Shown here one piece after another: positions 23,742 to 30,330 of a DNA stretch of 42,775 bases. The notes beneath the pieces are model-generated. The model had not been told where the DNA came from and ran no database searches. It saw only the letters and a list, made by a program, of their open reading frames with translations. A program made the position numbers and the translations under genes. Source of the stretch: an uncultured Rubritalea sp. (GTDB lineage: Bacteria; Verrucomicrobiota; Verrucomicrobiia; Verrucomicrobiales; Akkermansiaceae). Numbering within the stretch: position 1 is the stretch's first letter; each line of letters opens with the position of its first letter. The stretch covers positions 1 through 42,775 of the forward strand of contig CAKZNV010000097.1 of assembly GCA_937132085.1 (NCBI GenBank), given 5' to 3'.

Positions 23742-23828
23742 GGTAATAGTTTGTTAGATTTAGTTCATGTTTAAATGAGGTGTTTCCCTCGATGAACTAC
23801 ACTATCCCACGACTCACGAATGAACTCA

Positions 23829-23842
23829 CAACACCCGCAACA
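23829..23842 (-). promoter_or_regulatory. TGTTGCG box 3 (candidate late promoter element)
   Basis: The minus strand reads TGTTGCGGGTGTTG, one base from boxes 1 and 2. It follows the terminator at 23911-23937 and precedes the holin gene. A GCGGCT/AGCCGC hairpin (23848-23861) is adjacent. Confidence 0.55.
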
Positions 23843-23910
23843 CAGACGCGGCTAAAGCCGCTAGTTTAAAGTAATCAGTTTCAAGTTTTAAGTGCCAGCA
23901 CACACCCCAC

Positions 23911-23937
23911 AAAAAAAGCCGCACCGAAATGCGACTT
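23911..23937 (-). terminator. Terminator after the 150-aa gene
   Basis: The minus strand has stem AAGTCGCA / TGCGGCTT (one G-T pair, loop TTTCGG) followed by a run of T residues. It separates the regulator unit from the lysis unit. The rest of 23742-24010 holds the box, a small hairpin and no gene. A GGTTCGAGC stretch near 23975 (minus strand) looks tRNA-like but does not fold as one. Confidence 0.8.
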
Positions 23938-24010
23938 ACTCTAAATTGAAAATACCTAACAGTCAGATGCGCTCGAACCTCCTACGTCGGTCGGCGATCT
24001 GGTTGTTATG

Positions 24011-24463
24011 CTAAACATGATGATCTATTTTAACGACATAAGACATCGTTACAGGATCAAAATAATGCAGCCATCCCAAACCATGAGAGCCCGCTTGAAA
24101 CTTCAAATCTTCTATTGCTTGGCTCGTAACCCAATCAGGGTATTTCCCCTGATCAACATGATCTAAGACAAAAACCAAAGGTAGATTTTTAAAAGGGTCA
24201 CTAGGTATTACAGCTAATTCAATAGGGTGCTTTTCATTTGGTTTACCGAAAAGATGAGCGGCGGCTAAAGGATTAGGTGCACATAGAAATGGTAACATTT
24301 TAGAACCATCGAGCTCACCACGTTCTTCATCACTTAGCAAAGTTCCTGCATGCAAGCAGTCAATGACCTCTTCATAATCAAAAGTATCATCATCGATACT
24401 ACTCAGTGCATCAGCAATAGTGATACACGCCTTAGCTATCGTTATTTTTGTTTCATAGTTCAT
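24011..24463 (-). CDS. Hypothetical phage protein
   Basis: This 150-residue acidic protein starts MNYETKITIAKACITIADALSS. The middle has FLCAPNPLAAAHLFGKP and LPLVFVLDHVDQGKYPDW, and it ends LHYFDPVTMSYVVKIDHHV. It is not recognised. The start codon is embedded in a perfect triple TTCATAG repeat (24452-24472), so the leader and first two codons are repeat-derived. It belongs to the small regulator transcript of the late block. Function unknown. Confidence 0.6.
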   Translation of the reverse strand: MNYETKITIAKACITIADALSSIDDDTFDYEEVIDCLHAGTLLSDEERGELDGSKMLPFLCAPNPLAAAHLFGKPNEKHPIELAVIPSDPFKNLPLVFVLDHVDQGKYPDWVTSQAIEDLKFQAGSHGLGWLHYFDPVTMSYVVKIDHHV

Positions 24464-24472
24464 AGTTCATAG
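24452..24472. repeat. TTCATAG triple repeat over a start codon
   Basis: Three perfect 7-bp TTCATAG units. The start codon of the 150-aa gene (24461-24463, minus strand) lies inside unit 2. Confidence 0.8.
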
Positions 24473-24498
24473 TTTTTGTTGTCATAATTTTTTTAGAA

Positions 24499-24678
24499 TT
24501 AGTTTGTAAGCTGGTCGCTCCATTGTTCAATAACCTGGCTTTCCTCCAAGGAAAATCCTTTATCTGACAGATCATTTGGAGTCGTATTTCTCAATAACCG
24601 CAGAAGTAAAACACGCTCTTCAGCAGTCATCTCGGCACCTTCAATTTCAATTAAGTCATTGTTAATTATCGTTTTCAT
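24499..24678 (-). CDS. Small hypothetical protein (59 aa)
   Basis: This is a gene of 59 codons plus stop, four bases downstream of the putative regulator gene's stop. It reads MKTIINNDLIEIEGAEMTAE, then RVLLLRLLRNTTPNDLSDKGFS and EQWSDQLTN: an initial strand pair and two helices, acidic overall. Good continuity and tight spacing support it as a real gene. The family is unknown; the size and charge would suit a small regulator or partner of the gene upstream. Confidence 0.6.
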   Translation of the reverse strand: MKTIINNDLIEIEGAEMTAEERVLLLRLLRNTTPNDLSDKGFSLEESQVIEQWSDQLTN

Positions 24679-24682
24679 ATTC

Positions 24683-25039
24683 TTAAAACTTCCCCGGATT
24701 CAGTCTATACTCCGTTTCCTTCCTGCCGATGAATCGCTCTAGGCTGGCTTCACCCACCTGTAAATGAGCATTACTAGCGTAGCCATCTTTCCGGCTACAG
24801 GCTGTAGGCTTCAGAGCCTCTATGTCGCCACGTCTAATAGCACGATACAGCATGTGCTTAGAAAACCCTTTAAACTTCTTGCAGAGCCTCTGCAGCGCAA
24901 CATGCGTGCATATAGTCTTCCCGATGTCTGGCAGCTCTACAACTTCCAGCTCTCGATGCTGAGTAGGGAACTCGATGACTCTCGTAGCTCTAACAGAGTC
25001 ATTCTCTGGGATGTCAAATAGTAGCTGATCAGTATTCAT
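24683..25039 (-). CDS. Putative DNA-binding regulator (first gene of the late block)
   Basis: This 118-residue protein has a segment (CTHVALQRLCKKFKGFSKHMLYRAIRRGDIEALKP, about 44-78) that reads like an excisionase/MerR-type helix-turn-helix: two helices followed by an R-R-G-x-I-x-A turn. The C-terminus has VGEASLERFIGRKE, also usual in that fold. As the first gene of the late block, next to repeated palindromes, it is a candidate late activator analogous in role, not sequence, to Mu Mor or C. The promoter probably lies in the TGTGTTGTGCTATACT stretch (minus strand, about 25045-25060). Confidence 0.55.
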   Translation of the reverse strand: MNTDQLLFDIPENDSVRATRVIEFPTQHRELEVVELPDIGKTICTHVALQRLCKKFKGFSKHMLYRAIRRGDIEALKPTACSRKDGYASNAHLQVGEASLERFIGRKETEYRLNPGKF

Positions 25040-25065
25040 ACTAACCAGTATAGCACAACACAGCG

Positions 25066-25090
25066 TTCTGTTAGAAAATTATTTTCATAA
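25066..25090. repeat. 25-bp direct repeat, copy 1 (operator-like)
   Basis: Perfectly repeated at 25203-25227. It contains the 13-bp palindrome GAAAATTATTTTC. It lies 27 bp upstream of the putative late regulator's start, so it may be the binding site of that protein or of the repressor. Confidence 0.7.
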
Positions 25091-25202
25091 GCCCTATCAA
25101 ACAAAGAAGTCAGAAGGTTTCCCCTCTGACTCCCAGTGTGTGTGTCGTTGTGCTTTATGTAGCCTCAAGGTGGCTGAAATCCCAGTATATCATACTTTGT
25201 CA

Positions 25203-25227
25203 TTCTGTTAGAAAATTATTTTCATAA
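25203..25227. repeat. 25-bp direct repeat, copy 2 (operator-like)
   Basis: Identical to 25066-25090 with the same orientation, 137 bp away. Between the copies lies a short hairpin (GTCAGAAGG / CCTCTGAC, about 25109-25131) and no gene. Confidence 0.7.
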
Positions 25228-25235
25228 AAGATACT

Positions 25236-25271
25236 CCATAAGTCTCATGCCTCCCATAAGTCCTATGCTTC
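25236..25271. repeat. 9-bp periodic repeat
   Basis: Units CCATAAGTC, TCATGCCTC, CCATAAGTC, CTATGCTTC, just after the stop of the 35-aa gene. The type is the same as at 20941-20967. Confidence 0.6.
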
Positions 25272-25278
25272 ATCAAAG

Positions 25279-25386
25279 CTACTTCTGCCTAGGAGCGCCC
25301 GGCCACGACCACTCCAGCAGCCACCTCACATAAGCAAGCGTGTCTTTCCATTTATCAGGTGCAGGTGGTGGTTTCGGTTCACTCAT
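25279..25386 (-). CDS. Proline/tryptophan-rich microprotein (35 aa)
   Basis: This is a gene of 35 codons plus stop. Its ATG follows the lipoprotein gene's TAA directly (TAAATG at 25384-25389), which suggests coupled translation. The sequence begins MSEPKPPPAPDKWKD and then has TLAYVRWLLEWSWPG, a short amphipathic or membrane-active helix. The close coupling supports it, but it is short and could be spurious. A membrane partner of the lipoprotein is one possibility. Confidence 0.45.
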   Translation of the reverse strand: MSEPKPPPAPDKWKDTLAYVRWLLEWSWPGAPRQK

Positions 25387-26163
25387 TTAATCTAAATAAT
25401 CTACCTCGCTAATACCGCTATTATATCTCTCAGTAGCTAAATCCCTCAGTTGAAATTCTTTTTCTTTCTTGATAAGCTCTTGGACAGCTAGGCTGTGTTT
25501 CTTTTTAGTCGATTCCAGTTCTTCTTTGTATTTATCATCACTGTTTAGTAGCTGAGCTATGATCTCAATGCGTTTCATATTTAGCTCAATCCTTCTTTTA
25601 TAAATAGAAAGAATCTGATTTTTATGTTCTACATACTGATTTAATTCTTCAGAGCTTAATATCGGGAAAACACTGGCCTTCACAGGTTCATATAGAGCAT
25701 ATTGGATAAGCTCTTTTTGTAGTTTACTAAAATCTTTTTCATTTAATGACTTCACAAAATTTGAGTGCGTCCACGGTCTAAGACCATTCATTTCTTTATA
25801 GGATAAATTCCGATATGAATTTAGCCGATCAATGATGTCTGCTTTAGTAATGTCTCTAAAGGGGTCAGCACCAGCTGCGCTCCCACAGGCATCTTTAGCA
25901 AAAACATCTTTATAACTAGGAGGCAGTTTAAATCCGTGAACACGCTGAACATTGTAAGTCTCAGCTTTAACATACTTACTCTCTGGATAAGGAGGAGCTT
26001 CATAAGTCTCAATCATTTCCAGCACAGTGTATTTAAACTTCGCGTCTTTTGTTACAACAGGTGCCAAAGATTGACTTTCAGACTCAATAGAACTAGCAGA
26101 TTTCTGCTTATCACAACTGCTGAAGGCAATAGCACAAATCAATATAATTAAAGGTTTTGTCAT
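25387..26163 (-). CDS. Prophage-encoded lipoprotein (cargo gene)
   Basis: This 258-residue protein has a lipoprotein signal (MTKPLIILICAIAFSSC, lipobox AFSSC with Cys17) followed by a polar linker. The mature part contains YEAPPYPESKYVKAETYNV, a mixed middle and a C-terminal coiled coil (IEIIAQLLNSDDKYKEELESTKKKHSLAVQEL). The family was not recognised. It sits next to the repressor, which is where genes expressed in the lysogen are usually found, so it could alter the cell surface or exclude other phages (inference). It is about 30 bp downstream of the repressor gene and so may be co-transcribed with it. Confidence 0.7.
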   Translation of the reverse strand: MTKPLIILICAIAFSSCDKQKSASSIESESQSLAPVVTKDAKFKYTVLEMIETYEAPPYPESKYVKAETYNVQRVHGFKLPPSYKDVFAKDACGSAAGADPFRDITKADIIDRLNSYRNLSYKEMNGLRPWTHSNFVKSLNEKDFSKLQKELIQYALYEPVKASVFPILSSEELNQYVEHKNQILSIYKRRIELNMKRIEIIAQLLNSDDKYKEELESTKKKHSLAVQELIKKEKEFQLRDLATERYNSGISEVDYLD

Positions 26164-26193
26164 AGGTGTATCGTAATCCGTTCTTAGATTCGT

Positions 26194-26931
26194 TCAATTA
26201 ATTTCTTTTCTGGCATTAGCTCGCATCGTATCTCTATAAACAAATGCAATCGGTCGTATCCACTCAAACTCATCCAGAGTATGCTCTACTGAATGATAAA
26301 GTTGGTTATAAGGTATCAGCCTAACTTTCCCTGCACTAATTTTCTGTAACCTACGTATCTGCACTGAATCATCGTCATTAAATTTGCTTACCACTAAGCA
26401 ACCACTCCAAAATTCTTCCTCTAACAAAACTGCGACGGTATCACCTGGATGAACTTCTGGCTCCATTGAGTCACCCTCTACGATCAATCCAAACACCTTC
26501 TTTTTTGCAAGCTTCGCAGTTAAAGGCAAGCTGTCTAAATAGTTTTGTGGCATTTCATCATAGGAAACTGCCGCACCAGCATGCGCCCATCCTAACACTG
26601 GCATCATTACAGGAGATTGAATTTCATTCGCTAAATTTGTTAAATAAGGATTCTCTGTATCGTTCAAAGCAGCAGCTATTTCGGCTCGCTCTCTTTCTGG
26701 AGACGCGTCACCTGTCAGCAACTCCTCCATGGTTACATGAAAATACTTAGCTAGTTTGTAAAGCTCCTCTGATTTAGGGATTCTGCCTTTTTTGTAGTTA
26801 GCTAATGCACTTGGGGAAATCCCCGTAACTTCGGATATTTTCCTTTGTGTATCTACATTCGTGTTGATTAGATCTGTAAACACTTCCGTAAAGTTTTCAT
26901 TTGTGTAACTTTCTTCTTGCATAATTTTCAT
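26194..26931 (-). CDS. CI-type repressor (HTH plus S24 peptidase domain) with altered catalytic Lys
   Basis: This 245-residue protein has an N-terminal helix-turn-helix at about 27-68 (TQRKISEVTGISPSALANYKKG). The C-terminal part is an S24/LexA-like domain: potential cleavage site A118-G119 in GWAHAGAAV and nucleophile S155 in VEGDSMEPEVHPGD. LexA-type enzymes have the catalytic Lys in T-V-K-R-L; the aligned segment here is QIRRL (191-195), with Arg193 in the Lys place. Self-cleavage may therefore be lost. It should keep early genes off in the lysogen. Its start overlaps one of the repeated TTTCATTTGTG sites, so it probably regulates itself. Confidence 0.85.
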   Translation of the reverse strand: MKIMQEESYTNENFTEVFTDLINTNVDTQRKISEVTGISPSALANYKKGRIPKSEELYKLAKYFHVTMEELLTGDASPERERAEIAAALNDTENPYLTNLANEIQSPVMMPVLGWAHAGAAVSYDEMPQNYLDSLPLTAKLAKKKVFGLIVEGDSMEPEVHPGDTVAVLLEEEFWSGCLVVSKFNDDDSVQIRRLQKISAGKVRLIPYNQLYHSVEHTLDEFEWIRPIAFVYRDTMRANARKEIN

Positions 26932-26952
26932 TTGTGACGTTTCATTTGTGTA
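26895..26952. promoter_or_regulatory. Three TTTCATTTGTG operator-like sites in the divergent switch region
   Basis: Direct repeats lie at 26895-26907 and 26940-26952 (TTTCATTTGTGTA) and at 26926-26938 (TTTCATTTGTGAC). They cover the repressor start and the leader of the Ner-like gene. TATAGAGTAT (26951-26960) could be part of the early promoter. Likely binding sites of repressor and/or the Ner-like protein. Confidence 0.7.
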
Positions 26953-26969
26953 TAGAGTATCACGAGACT

Positions 26970-27176
26970 ATGAGAACACTTTCACCAAAAAGAATCAAGA
27001 AACTTCCTATTGAAGTCAGGAAAGCCCGCCTGCACCTCAAGGAGAATGGCTACACATATCAAGAGGCCGCAGACGCGTTAGAGAGACACCGCACCCATCT
27101 AGCTACTGTGCTAGCTGGCAAGCGACCATATAAAACCCTCTGCGCAAGAATTCTCACACTTCCAGCAAACCACTAA
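26970..27176 (+). CDS. Ner-like small DNA-binding regulator
   Basis: This protein has 68 residues from ATG 26970. A GTG further upstream (26934) would add 12 residues, but it lies in the operator region, and GAG stands four bases before the chosen ATG. The protein is very basic, with a helix-turn-helix GYTYQEAADALERHRTHLATVLAGKRPY. First gene of the early block and divergent from the repressor, it holds the place of Mu Ner or lambda Cro, which turn down early transcription after induction (role by analogy). Confidence 0.65.
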   Translation: MRTLSPKRIKKLPIEVRKARLHLKENGYTYQEAADALERHRTHLATVLAGKRPYKTLCARILTLPANH

Positions 27177-27194
27177 CACAAACACTACATCTTA

Positions 27195-27377
27195 ATGGCC
27201 GTTACTAAAAAGCAACTTCAAGACAGATACCTCACCTTCATGGAGAGATTCGCCAGTGATGCTCGCTTAGGAAATAACGCCATCGCTAAGGACTACGGCG
27301 AAAAACTCTCACGTGATGCCATCACAGCCGAAAAACTCCACGACCAAAGAACCCAAACTAAAACCAAAAGAAAATAA
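27195..27377 (+). CDS. Small early protein (60 aa)
   Basis: This basic, helical protein of 60 residues starts MAVTKKQLQDRYLTFMERFASD and ends in a Lys/Thr/Arg-rich tail. It lies 18 bp after the Ner-like gene in the early operon. It has no recognised family. Helix composition and charge suggest a nucleic-acid or protein-binding factor, but nothing more can be said. Confidence 0.5.
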   Translation: MAVTKKQLQDRYLTFMERFASDARLGNNAIAKDYGEKLSRDAITAEKLHDQRTQTKTKRK

Positions 27378-27386
27378 CAATAACCT

Positions 27387-27560
27387 ATGCCGAGAACATT
27401 CCCAACAGACAAAGAAAATCAAGCCGCCGAAAAGCTAGTCTCTGAAGTCCACGAAGAAGCCAAAAGGAAATATCCAAACAGCCTACCTCTACAGCTCGGC
27501 TTCGTAATGGGAAAGCTCACAGGCCACATAGCAAGACTCAAAATAACCCAAACCAACTAA
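27387..27560 (+). CDS. Small early protein (57 aa)
   Basis: This is a gene of 57 codons plus stop (MPRTFPTDKENQAAEKLVSE ... IARLKITQTN), nine bases after the previous gene. It is helical and basic, with a C-terminal MGKLTGHIARL. Tight packing between neighbours in the same direction supports it as real. No family recognised. Confidence 0.55.
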   Translation: MPRTFPTDKENQAAEKLVSEVHEEAKRKYPNSLPLQLGFVMGKLTGHIARLKITQTN

Positions 27561-27569
27561 CCTAACATT

Positions 27570-27878
27570 ATGAAAACACCATATTTCCACTGCAAAATCA
27601 GCTTTCTCTTCTCCGCCTTAACAAGCCAAATAGTAGAGAAGCACCTCAAGTCAACAACGATAGAAGGCCTACACAAATTGATCAATGATTATCAGCAAAT
27701 GGAGGAATTCAAATTTATTCAAACCATCTCATATCAATCGCCCGCAAAAGCAATAGTCGAAAGGTCAATGGTGAGAAGTAGTAAGAAGGTTTCTCTTTCA
27801 GCATTCAAAAACTGCATCAAAAAAATCGATAAGGAAATCATCTATGAGCACGGCACAGCTACAGCATTTAGCAACTAA
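27570..27878 (+). CDS. Hypothetical early protein (102 aa)
   Basis: This 102-residue basic protein starts MKTPYFHCKISFLFSALTSQ and contains LHKLINDYQQMEEFKFIQTISYQS and a C-terminal helix (AFKNCIKKIDKEIIYEHG). No family recognised. It lies nine bases after the preceding gene. A CTTTCAC 7-bp array (27886-27913) follows its stop. Confidence 0.55.
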   Translation: MKTPYFHCKISFLFSALTSQIVEKHLKSTTIEGLHKLINDYQQMEEFKFIQTISYQSPAKAIVERSMVRSSKKVSLSAFKNCIKKIDKEIIYEHGTATAFSN

Positions 27879-27885
27879 GCCAAGC

Positions 27886-27913
27886 CTTTCACCTTTATCC
27901 TTTAAACTTTCAC
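27886..27913. repeat. CTTTCAC 7-bp array
   Basis: Units CTTTCAC, CTTTATC, CTTTAAA, CTTTCAC, eight bases after a stop codon. Same unit as 13323-13350 in the late block. Confidence 0.75.
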
Positions 27914-27929
27914 CTCAAGCAAAGCGACC

Positions 27930-28172
27930 ATGAACTACCTATCCGACACTAACTATAGACTCCTCACTAAAACTGAGAAATTGCACTACCTGGCGAAAGC
28001 CAAGATAGGCAGAACTAAACGAATCTTCCGAGTCGTAGATGGTCACTCACTCCCATTCTGGCAGCCATCCATCAGAAAAATCACCGTCAGTAAAAAAGAA
28101 TACAACAATCCGAGCGACGCCAAAAATGAAGCCCAGCGAATCCTCGAAACCATCAAAACCCAAATCAAATAA
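27930..28172 (+). CDS. Hypothetical early protein (80 aa)
   Basis: This strongly basic protein of 80 residues reads MNYLSDTNYRLLTKTEKLHYLAKAK, then RIFRVVDGHSLPFWQPSIRKITVSKKEY and a C-terminal helix (DAKNEAQRILETIKTQIK). Charge and the strand-rich centre suggest a nucleic-acid contact, but no family is recognised. It is followed after four bases by the start of the next gene, within an AAAATTATG start context. Confidence 0.5.
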   Translation: MNYLSDTNYRLLTKTEKLHYLAKAKIGRTKRIFRVVDGHSLPFWQPSIRKITVSKKEYNNPSDAKNEAQRILETIKTQIK

Positions 28173-28176
28173 AATT

Positions 28177-28539
28177 ATGAAAACGACAAATCAAAAAATA
28201 CTCTTCGCCACAGCTATAATAGCTGTTGGATCTTTAATCATCTACGGAGGATTAGAGCTAATCACACTCTGTATCGAGACTCCATCCACTCACTTAACCA
28301 TCTCTTTAGTCTACGTGACATGGATTTCATTTCTAGGACTATTCATACTATTTAGAGAATTTCGATATGAGGATGAAAGCCCGCACAGAACGCCTCAATA
28401 CATGACTCTCTATAATATGAAAACAGCTGAGGAAGCTGAAGATCTTAGAAATAGCCGATTAGATCCAGTCCAGAAAAACAGTGAGGATCTAGCCCGTAAG
28501 TTCGGTCCACTTGGCGAACTCACCTCTAACCACCACTAA
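28177..28539 (+). CDS. Two-span membrane protein (early region)
   Basis: This protein has 120 residues from ATG 28177. An upstream in-frame ATG at 28039 lies inside the previous gene in another frame and is rejected. Two hydrophobic helices (about 8-32, ILFATAIIAVGSLIIYGGLELI; and 40-60, ISLVYVTWISFLGLFILF) are followed by a cytoplasmic polar tail. Small early membrane proteins in phages often act in superinfection exclusion or host takeover; that is speculation here. Confidence 0.6.
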   Translation: MKTTNQKILFATAIIAVGSLIIYGGLELITLCIETPSTHLTISLVYVTWISFLGLFILFREFRYEDESPHRTPQYMTLYNMKTAEEAEDLRNSRLDPVQKNSEDLARKFGPLGELTSNHH

Positions 28540-28692
28540 CAATTTTCCCAAACGGCACACCAAAGGAAACAACAGAGGGTAAGTCGTGAGTGCTCTCAGC
28601 TACAACTAAAAGCAAGGGCATCATTCCCCCTGACATAATGGCTCCAAGGCAAGCCAGCTAACCACGAAGCCCCACCATAACCATCAAACATC

Positions 28693-28953
28693 ATGAGCGA
28701 TATACACTTAATAGACGACAAAATAGAAGAAGGAATGAAGGAGCATGGAACTCCATTTTTAAACTCTGTGGCTACTCAGTTAGCTAAAAAACGATTCCCG
28801 ACTCTTAGAGTTCCAGATGCAAAAAATCTACTAATCCTAAGCCTTATCCAAAGAATCAATGCCATCGATTTTCTAAAAACCCAAGAGTCACCAAAAGAAC
28901 TACTGGAAATACTCAACACTACTTCCAGCAAAGCAAAGGAACTTAAAACTTAA
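28693..28953 (+). CDS. Hypothetical early protein (86 aa)
   Basis: This 86-residue helical protein reads MSDIHLIDDKIEEGMKEHG, then NSVATQLAKKRFPTLRVPDAKNLLILSLIQRI. No family recognised. The 150-bp gap before it (28540-28692) holds no gene that I can support. Its stop codon is part of an ACTTAAA 7-bp array. Confidence 0.5.
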   Translation: MSDIHLIDDKIEEGMKEHGTPFLNSVATQLAKKRFPTLRVPDAKNLLILSLIQRINAIDFLKTQESPKELLEILNTTSSKAKELKT

Positions 28954-28975
28954 AACTGCCAACTTAAAACTATAG
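28941..28975. repeat. ACTTAAA 7-bp array at a stop codon
   Basis: Units ACTTAAA, ACTTAAA, ACTGCCA, ACTTAAA, ACTATAG. The stop of the 86-aa gene (28951-28953) falls in unit 2. Confidence 0.75.
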
Positions 28976-28986
28976 CAACGCGACCC

Positions 28987-29214
28987 ATGCAAACCAACCA
29001 CACCATAGAGCGATTCCGATCAGAGCTGAAAAAGCGACCAGAGAAAGCAGCAATCATTCTCTCGCTCTACGGTGTCCACCTCGTGACTCAGCCGCTCCAG
29101 GAAGATGACGATGAACAAGAACGCATCAGCACTATCAAGCAGATGATCGACGAACTCACCAGATCCGAGCTGCTAGCCATCTTCCTCTACGCCATCCAAA
29201 TCTCTAACAAATAA
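28987..29214 (+). CDS. Hypothetical early protein (75 aa)
   Basis: This 75-residue all-helical protein reads MQTNHTIERFRSELKKRPEKAAIILSLYGVHLV, then an acidic DDDEQERISTIKQMIDELTRSELLAIFLYAI. The arrangement resembles a small helical bundle. No family recognised. It is tightly followed by the DUF3102-like gene. Confidence 0.5.
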   Translation: MQTNHTIERFRSELKKRPEKAAIILSLYGVHLVTQPLQEDDDEQERISTIKQMIDELTRSELLAIFLYAIQISNK

Positions 29215-29224
29215 TATTACTCAC

Positions 29225-29980
29225 ATGAAAAAGACAACTAAATCAAAAGCAACTAAGCCTGATCCAGCAGTGGAATTACTTCACCAATGCCAGCGTGATC
29301 TCACTCAATACAAGCTTAACCTGGATGAAGAAAGGGACCGCTACGAAAAGCTCTCACGCTATCACCGTGTAGCGATAGGACTCTCACTAATCATCGCTAG
29401 ATCTATCTACAAAGTCCCAAATGATGGAAGTAGAGGAAACCAGCACAAAGAGGCTAGTGTAGACACTGCACAAGACTCAACCGCCTCAGAATCAGTAATC
29501 TACGAAAAGCCGATTTCCTTCGAGCACTTCCTAGAAACGATTCAATGGCTACCACGTCGCACAGCCTACGCCTATATCAAAGCAGCTGAAAACCTAGGAC
29601 TCGATGAAACCAGCACTCAAGCAGACATCACCAAGCTACGCAAAGCGAAAGCCCTTCACGCCCTCACGGCTAAGGAATGGGCCGCACTCTGTGGCACAGG
29701 AGCCAAAGACAAAGATCCAGTAACAGTAGAGCCTGAGAAACCGCAAGGCGTCTTCTCATTCTACAAAGAAGCCCTGCACGGAATCACCGAGCACGGTAAA
29801 ACACTCTCCACAATAAGAGCTAATTTAGACCCAACAGCTTACGCCACAACCTGTGCAGTGCTCCAGAAGGAACTAGAAAAGCTCACTGGTCAATGCTGGG
29901 AACCAAACGCCAAAGACGCAGACCCAAACCACTACAAAGCACTCTGGCCAGAAGCAGACTTAGAATCAATCGGCCTCTAA
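29225..29980 (+). CDS. DUF3102-like early protein
   Basis: This 251-residue protein has a basic start and then a helical region. The segment HRVAIGLSLIIARSIYKVP, followed after a linker by FEHFLETIQWLPRRTAYAYIKAAENLGL, resembles the DUF3102 pattern (G-x-x-L-x-x-A-R, F-x-x-W/L, R-T-A-x-x-Y-I-x-x-A), a helix-turn-helix-like unit found in phage and plasmid proteins. The C-terminal third has FSFYKEALHGITEHGKTL and ends near HYKALWPEADLESIGL. It may aid replication or transcription control. The family call is moderate. Confidence 0.55.
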   Translation: MKKTTKSKATKPDPAVELLHQCQRDLTQYKLNLDEERDRYEKLSRYHRVAIGLSLIIARSIYKVPNDGSRGNQHKEASVDTAQDSTASESVIYEKPISFEHFLETIQWLPRRTAYAYIKAAENLGLDETSTQADITKLRKAKALHALTAKEWAALCGTGAKDKDPVTVEPEKPQGVFSFYKEALHGITEHGKTLSTIRANLDPTAYATTCAVLQKELEKLTGQCWEPNAKDADPNHYKALWPEADLESIGL

Positions 29981-30018
29981 CAACTCAACCCAAACCACAT
30001 AACACAAAACAAATAACC

Positions 30019-30288
30019 ATGAAAATAAGCGATTTCAACCGCCTCTCACCAGAAGAGCAAATCAAACACTTCGCCTCCGCTGAATGCGGAACGATAGAGC
30101 ATACTAAATTCACTGACGACCTGGATCTAAAGCTCATTCATTTTGCCACCATCGGCGGCATAGCAGTAGTCCATAACAAGGTCCTAGAGCACCCGACAGA
30201 AAACGAAGCTCTACTAGCGGCCCAGGCATATCAGAAAGCCCAGCAAGAAAAGCTAGCCCTCAAGGACCTAGAGCAAGCAACAGCCTAG
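30019..30288 (+). CDS. Hypothetical early protein (89 aa)
   Basis: This is a protein of 89 residues from ATG 30019 (MKISDFNRLSPEEQIKHFAS). A longer reading from 29893 overlaps the previous gene in a different frame and is rejected. It contains CGTIEHTKFTDDLDLKLIHFATIGGIAVVHNKVLEHPTENEALLAAQAYQKA. Acidic, mixed alpha/beta. No family recognised. It precedes the transposase gene by 42 bp, with a TCAAATC array between. Confidence 0.55.
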   Translation: MKISDFNRLSPEEQIKHFASAECGTIEHTKFTDDLDLKLIHFATIGGIAVVHNKVLEHPTENEALLAAQAYQKAQQEKLALKDLEQATA

Positions 30289-30293
30289 CAATT

Positions 30294-30322
30294 TCAAATC
30301 TCAAATATTCAAATCTCAAATT
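30294..30322. repeat. TCAAATC 7-bp array before the transposase gene
   Basis: Units TCAAATC, TCAAATA, (one extra T), TCAAATC, TCAAATT, starting five bases after a stop codon and ending eight bases before the transposase start. Confidence 0.75.
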
Positions 30323-30330
30323 CAACACCC

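Noticed and set aside
23950-24005. tRNA-like stretch (GGTTCGAGC on the minus strand)
   Set aside because: The putative T-stem does not pair, and no anticodon arm or acceptor stem could be formed.
25040-25278. CRISPR-like repeat-spacer array from the 25-bp repeats
   Set aside because: Only two copies, with a 112-bp spacer, no further units and no cas genes.
29893-30018. Extension of the 89-aa early gene to an upstream ATG
   Set aside because: It overlaps the DUF3102-like gene in another frame and adds an Arg/Pro-rich shadow; the start at 30019 is clean.
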